Shown piece after piece: positions 9,299-17,653 of a DNA stretch of 64,000 bases; positions within the stretch are counted from its first letter, which is position 1; each line of letters begins with the position of its first letter. A program made the position numbers and the translations under genes. The notes under the pieces are model-generated. The model saw only the letters and a list, made by a program, of their open reading frames with translations, made no database searches and was not told where the DNA came from. This DNA comes from CAWJMF01 sp963843945. Its GTDB lineage: Bacteria; Vulcanimicrobiota; Vulcanimicrobiia; Vulcanimicrobiales; Vulcanimicrobiaceae. Location: NCBI GenBank assembly GCA_963843945.1, contig CAWJMF010000002.1, positions 992,001 to 1,056,000 of the forward strand, written 5' to 3'.

Positions 9299-10091
9299 AG
9301 CGTAGTCCGAGCCGCAGGCCGGCTGCCGTAAAGAGGTTCCCCTGGCTCCAAGCCTCGGCGCCGTAAGCGATCGCAAACTGTTTCGAGAGCATGGCGTGAC
9401 CGTTGAGCGCGGCCCCGGCGACGTCCATCACGAGCACCGAGGTCGGACCCGTGCTTTCGACGTCGCGGCCTGCGTAGCCGCTAAGGGTGAGATCGCCGCC
9501 GCGCTCCCCATAGCCCGTCGCACTCAGCGCCTGCGTGATCGCCGTGCCCGGCGTCCCCGAAAGCTGCGCGAACGAGATGCCGTAGCTGAAGCGATACTTA
9601 CCGACGTATTTATCGAGCGTGAGATTCTCGATCGACGCGTTCGTGGTCGTGTAGGTGCGGCGCGTGTAGGTGGCGATCGCTCCGAAACCGGTGCCGAAGC
9701 GCTGCTCGACGTCGAGCGAGCCGGCGAACGAGGGCAGGACGTTGTGCGTCGGGCTTTCCGCGAGATCGACGCCGACCAGCGTCTTCGGGGTCACAAAAAA
9801 GACGCCGCCAGCGCCGAGTTGATTGTCGTGATACCCGTATCGTTCGTCGTCGTTCAAGTACTCGTAGTAGGTGGGGCGCCCGTAGAAGCCGCGCTCCTTG
9901 GCAAAAAGGTAGGTCGAGCTCCAGTTCGCGTAGCCGTTGCTGAGTTCATCGCCGGACTCGCCGGCCTCCACCGAAACGAGCCAAGCCGGCGCGGCCGCCG
10001 GCGGCGCGGGCTGGGGCGAGGCCGGAGCTTCGGCCGCGACGCACGGCCGGAGGGAGAGCAGCGCCAGCGCGAAGATCGCGGCCGGCTTCAC
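9288..10091 (-). CDS. YaiO-family outer-membrane beta-barrel protein
   Basis: 267 aa with a signal peptide (ends near residue 20, CVAAEA), an Ala/Pro linker, and a barrel domain with alternating hydrophobic strands ending in a terminal aromatic (GLRYAF*), typical of outer-membrane barrels. The pattern (VSVEAGESGDELSNGYANW, later TYTRRTY and aromatic-rich strands) matches the YaiO domain. The GTG start at 10091 forms a GTGA overlap with the epimerase stop; the frame upstream of it is an out-of-frame shadow of the epimerase. Position beside a GT2 synthase suggests a polysaccharide export role. Confidence 0.8.
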   Translation of the reverse strand: MKPAAIFALALLSLRPCVAAEAPASPQPAPPAAAPAWLVSVEAGESGDELSNGYANWSSTYLFAKERGFYGRPTYYEYLNDDERYGYHDNQLGAGGVFFVTPKTLVGVDLAESPTHNVLPSFAGSLDVEQRFGTGFGAIATYTRRTYTTTNASIENLTLDKYVGKYRFSYGISFAQLSGTPGTAITQALSATGYGERGGDLTLSGYAGRDVESTGPTSVLVMDVAGAALNGHAMLSKQFAIAYGAEAWSQGNLFTAAGLRLGLRYAF

Positions 10092-11062
10092 ACGGCGACC
10101 GGTGCGCTGCGCTCCGCAATGACCTCGCGTAAGACGTCGTCCAGTCCGAAAGCTGGTTCGAAGCCGATCGCCGCGCGGATGCGCGCGATGTCGGGAACGC
10201 GCCGGGCGATCTCCTCGAAATCCTCTCCGTAAGCCGTCGAGTGCGGGACGTAGCCGATCGTCGACGGCGAACCGGTCAGCTCGATGACGCGCCGGGCCAG
10301 AGCGTTGATGGTCACCTCTTGGGGATTCCCAAGATTGAAAACTTGCCCTGCGGTCGAAGGCTCGCGCGCTAGCCGGAGCAAGGCCCCCGCAACGTCGCGA
10401 ACGTGGCAGAAACAACGCGTCTGCGTGCCGTCGCCGTAGACGGTCACGGTCTCGCCCGCCAGCGCCTGCGAGACGAACGTCGGCACGACCATGCCGTAGC
10501 GTCCGCTCTGACGCGGACCGACCGTATTGAACAAGCGCACGACCGTCGCCGGCACGCCGTGCTCGCGGAAGTTGCCGAGCGCGATGAATTCGTCGAGGGC
10601 CTTCGAGGCGGCGTAGCTCCAACGGTTTCTGACCGGCGAACCGATCGTAATCGGGTCGTCTTCAGACGACGGGATATGCTTCGAAAGGCCGTAGACCTCG
10701 GAGGTGGAGGCGACGATCACGCGCTTCTTGCGCCCCCGGATCGCGCGGAACACGCTTTCGGTCCCTTCGACGTTGGTCTCGAGCGTCGCAAGCGAACTCT
10801 GGACGACCAGCTTCAAGCCGATGCGGGCGGCCAGGTGCACCACCGTATCGCAGCCTTGGAGCGCGCTCTCGAGCGCCGCGGGATCGCGAACGTCGCCCTG
10901 CTGGAATCGAAATAACGGCGAGCCGTCGACGGGCCGTAGGTTTTCGAGCCGTCCGGTCGAGAGGTCGTCGAGCGCGACGACCTCGATGCCTTCGGCCACG
11001 CAGCGTTCCGCCAGGTGCGAGCCGATGAAGCCCGCGCCCCCCGTGATGAGTACTCTTTTCAC
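10088..11062 (-). CDS. NAD-dependent nucleotide-sugar epimerase/dehydratase
   Basis: Extended short-chain dehydrogenase of 324 aa. The Rossmann motif GGAGFIG is at 8-14, STSEVYG holds the catalytic Ser/Thr region, and Tyr150-x-x-x-Lys154 (SYAASK) is the catalytic pair. It resembles UDP-glucose 4-epimerase and UDP-glucuronate decarboxylase; the product cannot be told by eye. GTG at 11062 overlaps the dehydrogenase stop as GTGA, so it is coupled to the gene that makes a UDP-uronic acid, which favours a uronic-acid substrate (inference). Confidence 0.88.
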   Translation of the reverse strand: MKRVLITGGAGFIGSHLAERCVAEGIEVVALDDLSTGRLENLRPVDGSPLFRFQQGDVRDPAALESALQGCDTVVHLAARIGLKLVVQSSLATLETNVEGTESVFRAIRGRKKRVIVASTSEVYGLSKHIPSSEDDPITIGSPVRNRWSYAASKALDEFIALGNFREHGVPATVVRLFNTVGPRQSGRYGMVVPTFVSQALAGETVTVYGDGTQTRCFCHVRDVAGALLRLAREPSTAGQVFNLGNPQEVTINALARRVIELTGSPSTIGYVPHSTAYGEDFEEIARRVPDIARIRAAIGFEPAFGLDDVLREVIAERSAPVAV

Positions 11063-12426
11063 AAAGCGACGACGGTCGCGTATTCGTCGATCGGAACCGC
11101 GCCGCGTGCGTCGACGATAAGGTCGCACATCCGGGCGAGGTGCCGATAGTCGACGGTGTCGTGGGCCGTCGCGACGACGACGCAGTCCGCATCCTGCAGC
11201 ACCGCGTCGCTCAGCTCGACCGACGCGAGTTTCGCACCTTCGAGTTCGATCTCGGGAGCGAACGGATCGTGGTAGGTGACGACCGCGCCGGCTTGGGCCA
11301 AACGTTCCATCACGGTGATGGACGGACTGCAGCGCAGGTCGGAAACGTTGGGCTTGTAGGCCGCACCGAGAACGAGCACGCGCGCGCCCCGCAGCGTTTT
11401 GTTCGAGGCCTTCAGCGCGTCGCCGGCCATCCGCGCGATATGTTCGGGCATCGCGCTGTTGATCTCGTCCGCGAGCGGAATGAAGCGTGAGTCGAAGCCG
11501 TGCTGCGACGCCTTCCACGAGAGGTACAAGGGATCGATCGGCACGCAGTGGCCGCCCGTTCCGGGACCCGGGGAAAAGGCCATGAAGCCGAACGGCTTGG
11601 TCGCCGCTGCTTCGACCACTTCCCGCGTATCGATGCCGAGTTTTTCGAACAGGAGCGCCATCTCGTTGACGAGTGCGATGTTGACGGAGCGGAAGGTGTT
11701 TTCCAACAGCTTCGTCGTTTCTGCCGCACGCGCACTGCTCACCCGGTGGACGCAGTCGAAAATCTGCTGGTACAGCGCCGTGGCCACGTCGCCGGACGGT
11801 GCCGAAACGCCGCCGACGACTTTCGGGATCTCGCGCAGTTCGAACTGCGCGTTGGCCGGATCGATACGCTCCGGCGAAAAGGCGAGGAAGAAGTCGCGGT
11901 CGAGTTCGAGGCCGTCGGCTTGCAACATCGGCAGCAGCAATTCGTCGGTCGTACCCGGATAGGTCGTCGACTCGAGCACGATCAGCTGCCCGGGACGCAG
12001 CGCGCGCGCGATGCTCCGCGTCGCTGTCAGAATGTACTCGAGATCCGGCTTCTTGTCCGGCGTCAGGGGCGTCGGCACGCAGACCACGATGCAATCGCAC
12101 TCGGCCATCCGTGCGAAGTCCGCGGTCGCGGTGAAACACTCTTCTTCGACGAGCCGCGCGAGCACGCCGGCGTCGACGTCGCCAATGTGCGATTCACCGC
12201 GCGCCAGCGAAGCGACGACCCGCTGATTCAGATCGAAGCCGATCGTCGGGAAAACCGACGCGAACTCGACTGCCAGCGGTAGGCCGACGTAACCAAGTCC
12301 GACGACGCCGACGCGAATGTCGCGCGAGCGAATTCTTGCGATCAGGGCGTCGGACGGGCCGCCGATCGTGGTCTCAGGTTCAGTTCGATTCCGTCCCGGG
12401 TGCAGCAAAAGTCGTACCTCGTCCAT
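11059..12426 (-). CDS. Nucleotide-sugar dehydrogenase (UDP-GlcNAc/UDP-glucose 6-dehydrogenase family)
   Basis: 455 aa, first gene of the polysaccharide operon. It oxidises C6 of a UDP-sugar to the uronic acid with two NAD+. The Rossmann motif is GVVGLGYVGLP (about 40-50), and catalytic Cys294 is in GGHCVPIDP. KPDLEYI after VPTPL is typical of the WbpA/WecC branch (N-acetyl sugars) rather than Ugd, so UDP-GlcNAc 6-dehydrogenase is a fair guess. All five downstream genes run on the same strand with overlaps or short gaps. Confidence 0.9.
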   Translation of the reverse strand: MDEVRLLLHPGRNRTEPETTIGGPSDALIARIRSRDIRVGVVGLGYVGLPLAVEFASVFPTIGFDLNQRVVASLARGESHIGDVDAGVLARLVEEECFTATADFARMAECDCIVVCVPTPLTPDKKPDLEYILTATRSIARALRPGQLIVLESTTYPGTTDELLLPMLQADGLELDRDFFLAFSPERIDPANAQFELREIPKVVGGVSAPSGDVATALYQQIFDCVHRVSSARAAETTKLLENTFRSVNIALVNEMALLFEKLGIDTREVVEAAATKPFGFMAFSPGPGTGGHCVPIDPLYLSWKASQHGFDSRFIPLADEINSAMPEHIARMAGDALKASNKTLRGARVLVLGAAYKPNVSDLRCSPSITVMERLAQAGAVVTYHDPFAPEIELEGAKLASVELSDAVLQDADCVVVATAHDTVDYRHLARMCDLIVDARGAVPIDEYATVVAL

Positions 12427-12534
12427 AGGCGGCCGCGGTAGTCCGGCACGCTCCTTGTACTGTTCGGCAGGCGCAATCAGCCCCGTTAGCGATTGCGGTA
12501 CGCGCGACGCTCGACTTCTCGGGCGCGAGGCGAT

Positions 12535-13545
12535 ATGCTGTGCCGAATGTCGCTTCGCGTTGCTTGGCTGCCGGGACTGGCGCTTGCCCTGGTTATCGCG
12601 TCCGCGGCCCGAATTGCCGCGCGGTTCAGCGGCGTCGTACCCGACGTCCTCATCGCGCTGCTTGCCGGCATTGTGCTCGCCAACACACTCGGCGTGCCGG
12701 AAACCGCGCGGCCTGGTGTGCGCTTCGTCCTCAATAAAGTCTTGCGGACCGCGATCGTTTTGCTGGGTGCGGGGCTCACGCTCGGCGCGATCCTGGGGCT
12801 CGGCGCCGCCACTCTTTGGCTCGTCTTGATTTGCGTCACCGTCGCGATGGGGTTGGGCTTAATCTTGGCGCGGCTCGCGCGCCTGCCGGGCGCCATCGGT
12901 ACGCTGGTCGGAGCCGGGACCGCGATCTGCGGCGGCACGGCGATTCTTGCCATCGGGCCGCTCATAGCGGCGACGGACGAGGAAGTCGCCTACGCAATCA
13001 CCACGATCTTCACGTTTAACATCATCGCCCTATTCGTGTATCCGCCGCTCGGACACGCGTTGCACCTCACGCCGATCGCGTTCGGAAGTTGGGCCGGCAC
13101 CGCCGTCAACGATACGTCGGTCGTCGTCGCAACCGGCTTCGTCTACGGTCCGGTTGCGGGAGCGACCGCAACGATCGTAAAGCTAACCCGCACGCTCTTG
13201 CTCGTGCCGCTCGCCTTCGCACTCGGCGCCGCTCACGCCGCGAGAAAAACGGGCGCGGCGCGCGTTTCGCCGAGCGCGCTGCTGCAGGCGGTACCTTGGT
13301 TCGTGCTCGGCTTCGCCGCGATGGCGCTCCTCAACAGCGCCGGCCTCATCCCGCCGCAAATCGGCAAAGATCTCACCTGGCTCGCGCAGTTCCTCATCGT
13401 CGTCGTGCTGGCAGCGGTCGGTTTGAACGTCGATCTGGCGAAGATTCGGGGTATGGGCATGCGCCCGCTGGGCATCGGCTTGACGCTCGCGGCGACGATG
13501 GCCGTCGTGAGTCTCTCGCTCGTGCGCGCGTTTCACATCGGCTAG
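12535..13545 (+). CDS. YeiH/UPF0324 family membrane transporter
   Basis: About 336 aa with roughly ten hydrophobic helices. GAGTAICGGTAILA, TTIFTFNIIALFVYPPLGH and GSWAGTAVNDTSVVVA are the conserved core of the YeiH family, often called putative sulfate exporters; the substrate is not established. ATG 12535 has GAGG four bases upstream; ATG 12547 is also possible, and the frame is open to 12493. Divergent from the polysaccharide operon with a 108-bp gap. Confidence 0.88.
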   Translation: MLCRMSLRVAWLPGLALALVIASAARIAARFSGVVPDVLIALLAGIVLANTLGVPETARPGVRFVLNKVLRTAIVLLGAGLTLGAILGLGAATLWLVLICVTVAMGLGLILARLARLPGAIGTLVGAGTAICGGTAILAIGPLIAATDEEVAYAITTIFTFNIIALFVYPPLGHALHLTPIAFGSWAGTAVNDTSVVVATGFVYGPVAGATATIVKLTRTLLLVPLAFALGAAHAARKTGAARVSPSALLQAVPWFVLGFAAMALLNSAGLIPPQIGKDLTWLAQFLIVVVLAAVGLNVDLAKIRGMGMRPLGIGLTLAATMAVVSLSLVRAFHIG

Positions 13546-13562
13546 CGCTTCGCTCGGCGCTA
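13543..13562. terminator. Shared hairpin holding both convergent stop codons
   Basis: TAGCGC (13543-13548) pairs with GCGCTA (13557-13562) over an 8-nt loop. The first TAG is the YeiH stop and, on the other strand, the last three bases are the PPK2 TAG. A short T-run follows on the plus strand (CGGCTTTT). It probably terminates the YeiH transcript. Confidence 0.45.
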
Positions 13563-14393
13563 CGGCTTTTCGGATGCCGCCGAGTGGTACTTCCGGCGAA
13601 TCTCCTTCAGGTCGACGCGCGGCCGCGGTAATTTCAGCTTCATGTCGCCCAAAGCGTCGGTTACGATCTTCGAAATCGCCAAGTTCCGGAACCACTTGTG
13701 ATTAGCCGGAACGACGAACCAGGGCGCGTGGTCCGTGCTCGTTTTCGAAAGTGCTTGCTCGTACGCCTCGATGTATTGCGGCCAGAGTTTCCGGTCGGCG
13801 TAGTCGCTCTCGCTGATCTTCCAATTGCGCTCCGGGTCGTCGAGACGCTGCTTGAAGCGGGCGAGTTGCTCTTCCGGGCTGATGTGAAGGTAGAATTTGA
13901 GAATCCGCGTCCCGTTTTGGGAAAGCACGTTCTCGAAATCGTTGATCTGAGCGTAGCGTTTCGACCAAACGGCTTCGGTCACGAGCTTACGGACTCGAGC
14001 GACGAGCACGTCTTCGTAGTGCGAGCGGTTGAAGATCGCGAGTTCGCCCTTGGGCGGCGTGCGCTCGTGCACGCGCCAGAGAAAATCGTGCGCGAGTTCC
14101 TCGGGCGTCGGCTCCACGAACCTGCTGACGGTTGTCCCTTGCGGATCCGTTCCGCTGAAGATGTGCCGGATCGTTCCGTCCTTCCCGGACGCGTCCAAGC
14201 CTTGCAGCACGACGAGCAGCGACCGGCTCCCGTCCGCGTACAGCCGGTACTGCAAGACGTCAAGCCGCTCGAGGTGCTTTTGCATCTCCGGCAACGCGTC
14301 TTTTTTGGAGCCGTACTTGCCCGTATACGAAGGATCGATTTCGCCGAGCCTGAGGCGCGTGCCGCGTTCGACGCGGAGCTTCTCGAAGCTCAG
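13560..14393 (-). CDS. Polyphosphate kinase 2 (PPK2), apparent CTG start
   Basis: PPK2-family kinase moving phosphate between polyphosphate and nucleotides. Walker A lies in QGLDASGKDG (about residues 64-73); RSHYEDVL and KFYLHIS, both typical, follow. A TTG at 14294 gives 244 aa but removes the conserved family N-terminus. In-frame codons upstream read FEKLRVERGTRLRLGEIDP and Y-T-G-K-Y, matching PPK2 N-termini. The only candidate start before the in-frame TGA is CTG at 14393, which overlaps the cupin stop as CTGA, like the GTGA junctions elsewhere here. An alternative is a base error near the start. Confidence 0.88.
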   Translation of the reverse strand: MSFEKLRVERGTRLRLGEIDPSYTGKYGSKKDALPEMQKHLERLDVLQYRLYADGSRSLLVVLQGLDASGKDGTIRHIFSGTDPQGTTVSRFVEPTPEELAHDFLWRVHERTPPKGELAIFNRSHYEDVLVARVRKLVTEAVWSKRYAQINDFENVLSQNGTRILKFYLHISPEEQLARFKQRLDDPERNWKISESDYADRKLWPQYIEAYEQALSKTSTDHAPWFVVPANHKWFRNLAISKIVTDALGDMKLKLPRPRVDLKEIRRKYHSAASEKP

Positions 14394-14752
14394 GGGTGCT
14401 CTTCAGCGAGGGCGCCGTCGAGCGCCAGGCGGTCCGCGTCGTCGTCCGCAAAGAGCTCCATCTCGAGCTCGGGCCGATAGACGTGAAAAGTGATGGCCGT
14501 TGCGTTCGTGTCGTTGCCGACGATGTGCGTCGATCCGTCGGGGTTTTCGACGAACGACGAACCCGCTTCGTGGTACCTCTTGACTCCGTCCCGCACTTCG
14601 AACAAGCGTCCCTGGAGTACCCAGATCCAGCCCTGCGAACGATGGCTGTGCTTCGGCGTCCGCGACCCCGGCGACCAGGTGAGCTCGACGGCTTCGATCC
14701 CGTTGGCGCGTTGCCGGACGTTACGCTCGTAGCCTCCGATGCGAAACTGCAC
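14390..14752 (-). CDS. Single-domain cupin protein
   Basis: 120 aa, one small beta-barrel. HSH near residue 36-38, W-V-L-Q-G and the later H of THIVGND fit the two cupin motifs, so it may bind a metal. Seven bases downstream of mscL on the same strand and overlapping the PPK2 start by 4 bp. Function unknown; co-transcription with MscL and PPK2 suggests a stress context, which is inference. Confidence 0.75.
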   Translation of the reverse strand: MQFRIGGYERNVRQRANGIEAVELTWSPGSRTPKHSHRSQGWIWVLQGRLFEVRDGVKRYHEAGSSFVENPDGSTHIVGNDTNATAITFHVYRPELEMELFADDDADRLALDGALAEEHP

Positions 14753-14758
14753 GCGAGC

Positions 14759-15154
14759 CTAAGCGCCTACGAGCGACTGGCCGCAGAATTTACATCGGTT
14801 CGCGACGGCCGGGATGTCGCTGGCGCATTCCGGACAGGGTTTCGTTCCGTGAGCGACGTTGAGTTTGGCCATCGCCGCGTTCATCGGGAGGACGACGGCG
14901 AAGTACACGGCCGTGGCGACGAGCAGAAACGAGATGAGCGCGTTGATGAACGAGCCGATGGGAAAATGCGTGCCGTTGATGTCGAAGCCGATGCCGGAAA
15001 AATCCGGTTTCCCGGCGATGGCCGCGATGAACGGCGTCAGGACGTCCTTGACGAACGACTGTACGAGCGCGTTGAACGCGGCGCCGATGACGACCGCAAC
15101 CGCCAAATCGATGACGTTGCCGCGCAAGAGAAAGTCACGAAAGCCCTTGAGCAT
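14759..15154 (-). CDS. mscL: Large-conductance mechanosensitive channel MscL
   Basis: 131 aa. MLKGFRDFLLRGNVIDLAVAVVIG is the classic MscL N-terminus and pore helix, followed by GAAFNALVQSFVKDVLTPFI, a periplasmic loop and the second helix. The C-terminal cytoplasmic tail carries CPEC and CKFC, a zinc-ribbon-like pair in place of the usual charged helix. It opens on membrane tension to release solutes in hypo-osmotic shock. First gene of a minus-strand set with cupin and PPK2. Confidence 0.95.
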   Translation of the reverse strand: MLKGFRDFLLRGNVIDLAVAVVIGAAFNALVQSFVKDVLTPFIAAIAGKPDFSGIGFDINGTHFPIGSFINALISFLLVATAVYFAVVLPMNAAMAKLNVAHGTKPCPECASDIPAVANRCKFCGQSLVGA

Positions 15155-15281
15155 GGTGCCTCCCGGGAACGTTGAGTCGAGTTACCTTGGTGGGCGCGAG
15201 CCTTCCTCCGGGGTCCGGCGAACCGTGCGCTGAAGGTTAGCGCAGGCGCCCATTTGTTCGCCGGCAAGGAGCGACCGTCAC

Positions 15282-15671
15282 GTGCCTATCATCAAACGCA
15301 GCCGTTATGCCTACGCCGAGACTCTCGCGCGACTTCAAACGGCGATCGCCGGCGCGGGCAACACGATCTTCATCACGATCGATCAAGCGGCCGCAGCCGC
15401 GACGGCCGGGTTGGCTCTGCGTCCGACCTCCCTCATCGTCTTCGGTAATCCGAAGGGCGGCACGCTGCTCATGCAAGCCGCGCCGCTGATCGCCCTCGAG
15501 CTTCCGCTAAAGCTGCTCGTATGGGAGGACGACGGCGCCGTCGACGTCGCGTACGTTCCGGTGACGGAGGCCGCGGCGCACTACGGGCTAAGCGAAAAAG
15601 GCGAGCTCCTGGCCGCGATCGACCGAAATCTCGCGGCGCTGACCGATTCGATCGCGCAAGCCTCGAACTGA
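15282..15671 (+). CDS. DUF302 domain protein
   Basis: 129 aa single-domain protein. The core SLIVFGNPKGGTLLMQAAP, then ALELPLKLLVWED and VAYVPV, matches DUF302, a small alpha/beta fold of unknown function found in many bacteria. ATG 15282 begins 127 bp from the divergent mscL start. No signal peptide. Confidence 0.82.
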   Translation: MPIIKRSRYAYAETLARLQTAIAGAGNTIFITIDQAAAAATAGLALRPTSLIVFGNPKGGTLLMQAAPLIALELPLKLLVWEDDGAVDVAYVPVTEAAAHYGLSEKGELLAAIDRNLAALTDSIAQASN

Positions 15672-15681
15672 GGCCTCGGGG

Positions 15682-16047
15682 TCAGGCCGAAATGCGATCC
15701 CGCTCGTGCCGCTCGTGCGCGGCGATCAAGTCGCGCGCGTGGTCTTCGAGCCACGTCATCAGATCGCGCAGCCGCCGCGCGACTTCCGTTCCCGCCGCAC
15801 TCAGCGTGTAGTCCACGCGCGGTGGAACCGTCGGATATTGACGGCGCACGACGAGCCCGTCCCGTTCGAGATCGCGCAGCGTCTGCGCGAGCATCTTTTC
15901 CGAGATGCCGTCGATGCGGTTGCGCAATTCCGAATAGCGACGGGTCCCGTCGACGAGCGCGCCAAGCACGAGGCCGCCCCAGCGGCCCGTCACGTGACCG
16001 AGAACGGCGCGGGTGATACAGCGGGAGTTGTAACAATCGCCACGCAT
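15682..16047 (-). CDS. HxlR-family winged-helix regulator
   Basis: 121 aa from ATG 16047. CITRAVLGHVTGRWGGLVLGAL, then RYSELRNRIDGISEKMLAQTLRDLERDGLV, is the HxlR DNA-binding fold; a Cys near the N-terminus (CYNSRC) could sense oxidants or electrophiles, as in several HxlR proteins. The open frame extends to 16197 over the divergent SDR gene, but the family start fits 16047. It probably controls the divergent SDR gene and itself through the 84-bp gap. Confidence 0.88.
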   Translation of the reverse strand: MRGDCYNSRCITRAVLGHVTGRWGGLVLGALVDGTRRYSELRNRIDGISEKMLAQTLRDLERDGLVVRRQYPTVPPRVDYTLSAAGTEVARRLRDLMTWLEDHARDLIAAHERHERDRISA

Positions 16048-16054
16048 AGCTAAC

Positions 16055-16078
16055 CTTTTCGTGCGTACTATCTTTTCG
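16055..16078. promoter_or_regulatory. Direct repeat in HxlR-SDR divergent gap
   Basis: CTTTTCG occurs at 16055-16061 and 16072-16078, 17 bp apart centre to centre, inside the only regulatory space between the HxlR regulator and its divergent SDR neighbour. HxlR proteins bind such gaps as dimers. Assignment as operator is inference from position. Confidence 0.35.
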
Positions 16079-16131
16079 GATGCTTTGCTGTTAGATTCGG
16101 TTTCCCCCCTTTTCTCCCGCGAGGAAACCAC

Positions 16132-16995
16132 TTGCCTAACCAACGTATTGCCGTCGTTACCGGAGCGAGTTCCGGGTTCGGACGGCTCACCGCACAAGCG
16201 TTCGCCGCAGACGGCTGGCGCGCGTACGGGACGATGCGCAACTCACGCGATCGCAACGCCAAAGCGGCGGCCGAGCTGCAAGCGGCCGGCGTCGCCGTCG
16301 TCGATCTCGACGTGACCAGCGATGCCTCGGTCGACGCGGCCGCGCGCACCATCCTCGAGGAAGCCGGACACGTCGACGTCCTCGTTAACAACGCGGGCAC
16401 CGGGCTTTTCGGCGTTCAGGAAGCCTTCACGCCGGCAGCAGCCGAGCGGCAATTCGCGACGAACGTCTTCGGACCGTTGCGCGTCAATCGCGCGTTCTTG
16501 CCCGCCATGCGCGAGCGTAAGAGCGGTCTGATCGTCTACGTCTCGTCGGTCGTCGGGCGCATCATCGTGCCGTTCGGCGGCATCTACACCGCCTCGAAAT
16601 GGGCACTCGAAGCCTTAGCGGAGACCTCGGCTTACGAACTCGCGCCGTTCGGCGTCGAGGTTGCGATCGTGCAACCTGGCGCCTACGCGACCGAAATCGT
16701 CACCAAGGCTACTTCAGCCGATGACACGGCACGCGTGCGATCGTACGGCGAGGTCGCGGTTTTGTTCGAGCAGCGCATCGGCGCCCTGCTCGCGTCGGCC
16801 GAGGGGCGCGATCCGCAGGACGTCGCGACCGTCGTTCTGCGTCTCGCGAATCAAGCGCCCGGCTCGCGCCAATTCCGCACCGTCGTTCCCGAGAATCCCG
16901 CAGCCGAAGCGATCAACGCCTCGATCGCCCCGATTCAGGCTCAGGTCGCCGAGAGCTTCGGCTACGAAGCCCTGCTCGCAAAGACTCCGGCATAG
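16132..16995 (+). CDS. Short-chain dehydrogenase/reductase (SDR)
   Basis: 287 aa NAD(P)-dependent oxidoreductase. TGASSGFG (10-17) binds cofactor, NNAG is at 86-89, Ser139 and Tyr152-x-x-x-Lys156 (YTASK) form the catalytic set. The start is TTG 16132, with GAGG seven bases upstream. Divergent from the HxlR regulator, the usual arrangement for an HxlR-controlled detoxifying reductase. Followed by a strong hairpin. Confidence 0.9.
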   Translation: MPNQRIAVVTGASSGFGRLTAQAFAADGWRAYGTMRNSRDRNAKAAAELQAAGVAVVDLDVTSDASVDAAARTILEEAGHVDVLVNNAGTGLFGVQEAFTPAAAERQFATNVFGPLRVNRAFLPAMRERKSGLIVYVSSVVGRIIVPFGGIYTASKWALEALAETSAYELAPFGVEVAIVQPGAYATEIVTKATSADDTARVRSYGEVAVLFEQRIGALLASAEGRDPQDVATVVLRLANQAPGSRQFRTVVPENPAAEAINASIAPIQAQVAESFGYEALLAKTPA

Positions 16996-17002
16996 CGAGA
17001 CC

Positions 17003-17034
17003 GGAGAGCCACGATTGGCCGATCGTGGCTCTCC
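17003..17034 (+). terminator. Stem-loop after SDR gene
   Basis: A perfect 13-bp stem, GGAGAGCCACGAT paired with ATCGTGGCTCTCC, with a 6-nt loop, begins 8 bp after the SDR stop. Only a weak T-content tail (TCGTTC) follows, but stem strength and position support a terminator. Confidence 0.65.
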
Positions 17035-17123
17035 TCGTTCGCTGCCCGCGAAGCGTGCTCGCGCGGGGCGTTGCTAAACGAAATGCAGGAAGCCTTTCCC
17101 GGCGACCGCTAAGCTCGCGAGCG

Positions 17124-17630
17124 GTGAGACCGCTCGTCGTTCCCGTGCTTGTGGCAATTCTCGCGTCGCCCTTGCCGGCTGCGGCCGAGCCGCTCGCGCC
17201 TTGCACGGCGAGCGTTTATCATCAGCTCGACTTCTTTGTGGGAAACTGGGTCGTGACCGACAAGCGCGGCAAGCAGATCGCAACGGATCGCGTTACCAAA
17301 GAATTCGGCGGCTGCGTGGTTTGGGAGCGTTGGTTCGGCGGTCGCGGCTCGCGTGGAGCGGGATACTCGGGCTACGTCGCGGCGCGCAAGCTCTGGGTCC
17401 AAACGTTCATGGACGATCGCGGAACGGTGCTCGTGTTTGAAGGCGGTCCCGGCGCGGGGGGATTCGTCATCGAGGGTCCGAGCTATTCGAAGACGGGCGC
17501 GCAGGAACGCAATCGCGTCGTGTTCCGCACGCTGCCGCAGGGCGTCGTGGAGGAATACTGGACGGTTTCCGGCGACGGCGGAAAGACCTCAACGGTCGTC
17601 TTCGACGGCTTCTTTCATCCGCGGCGATAA
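17124..17630 (+). CDS. Secreted DUF1579-like protein
   Basis: 168 aa from GTG 17124. A signal peptide (PLVVPVLVAILASPLPAAAEP, cleaved near residue 22) is followed by a beta-rich domain beginning HQLDFFVGNWVVTD, the usual opening of DUF1579/lipocalin-like proteins, with GGCVVWERWFGG, an EYW strand and GDGGKT later. Exported; ligand or role unknown. The longer open frame to 17025 would run into the SDR terminator, so the internal GTG is preferred. Confidence 0.7.
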   Translation: MRPLVVPVLVAILASPLPAAAEPLAPCTASVYHQLDFFVGNWVVTDKRGKQIATDRVTKEFGGCVVWERWFGGRGSRGAGYSGYVAARKLWVQTFMDDRGTVLVFEGGPGAGGFVIEGPSYSKTGAQERNRVVFRTLPQGVVEEYWTVSGDGGKTSTVVFDGFFHPRR

Positions 17631-17653
17631 CGAGCTCGTCGCTTGCCGGACGA

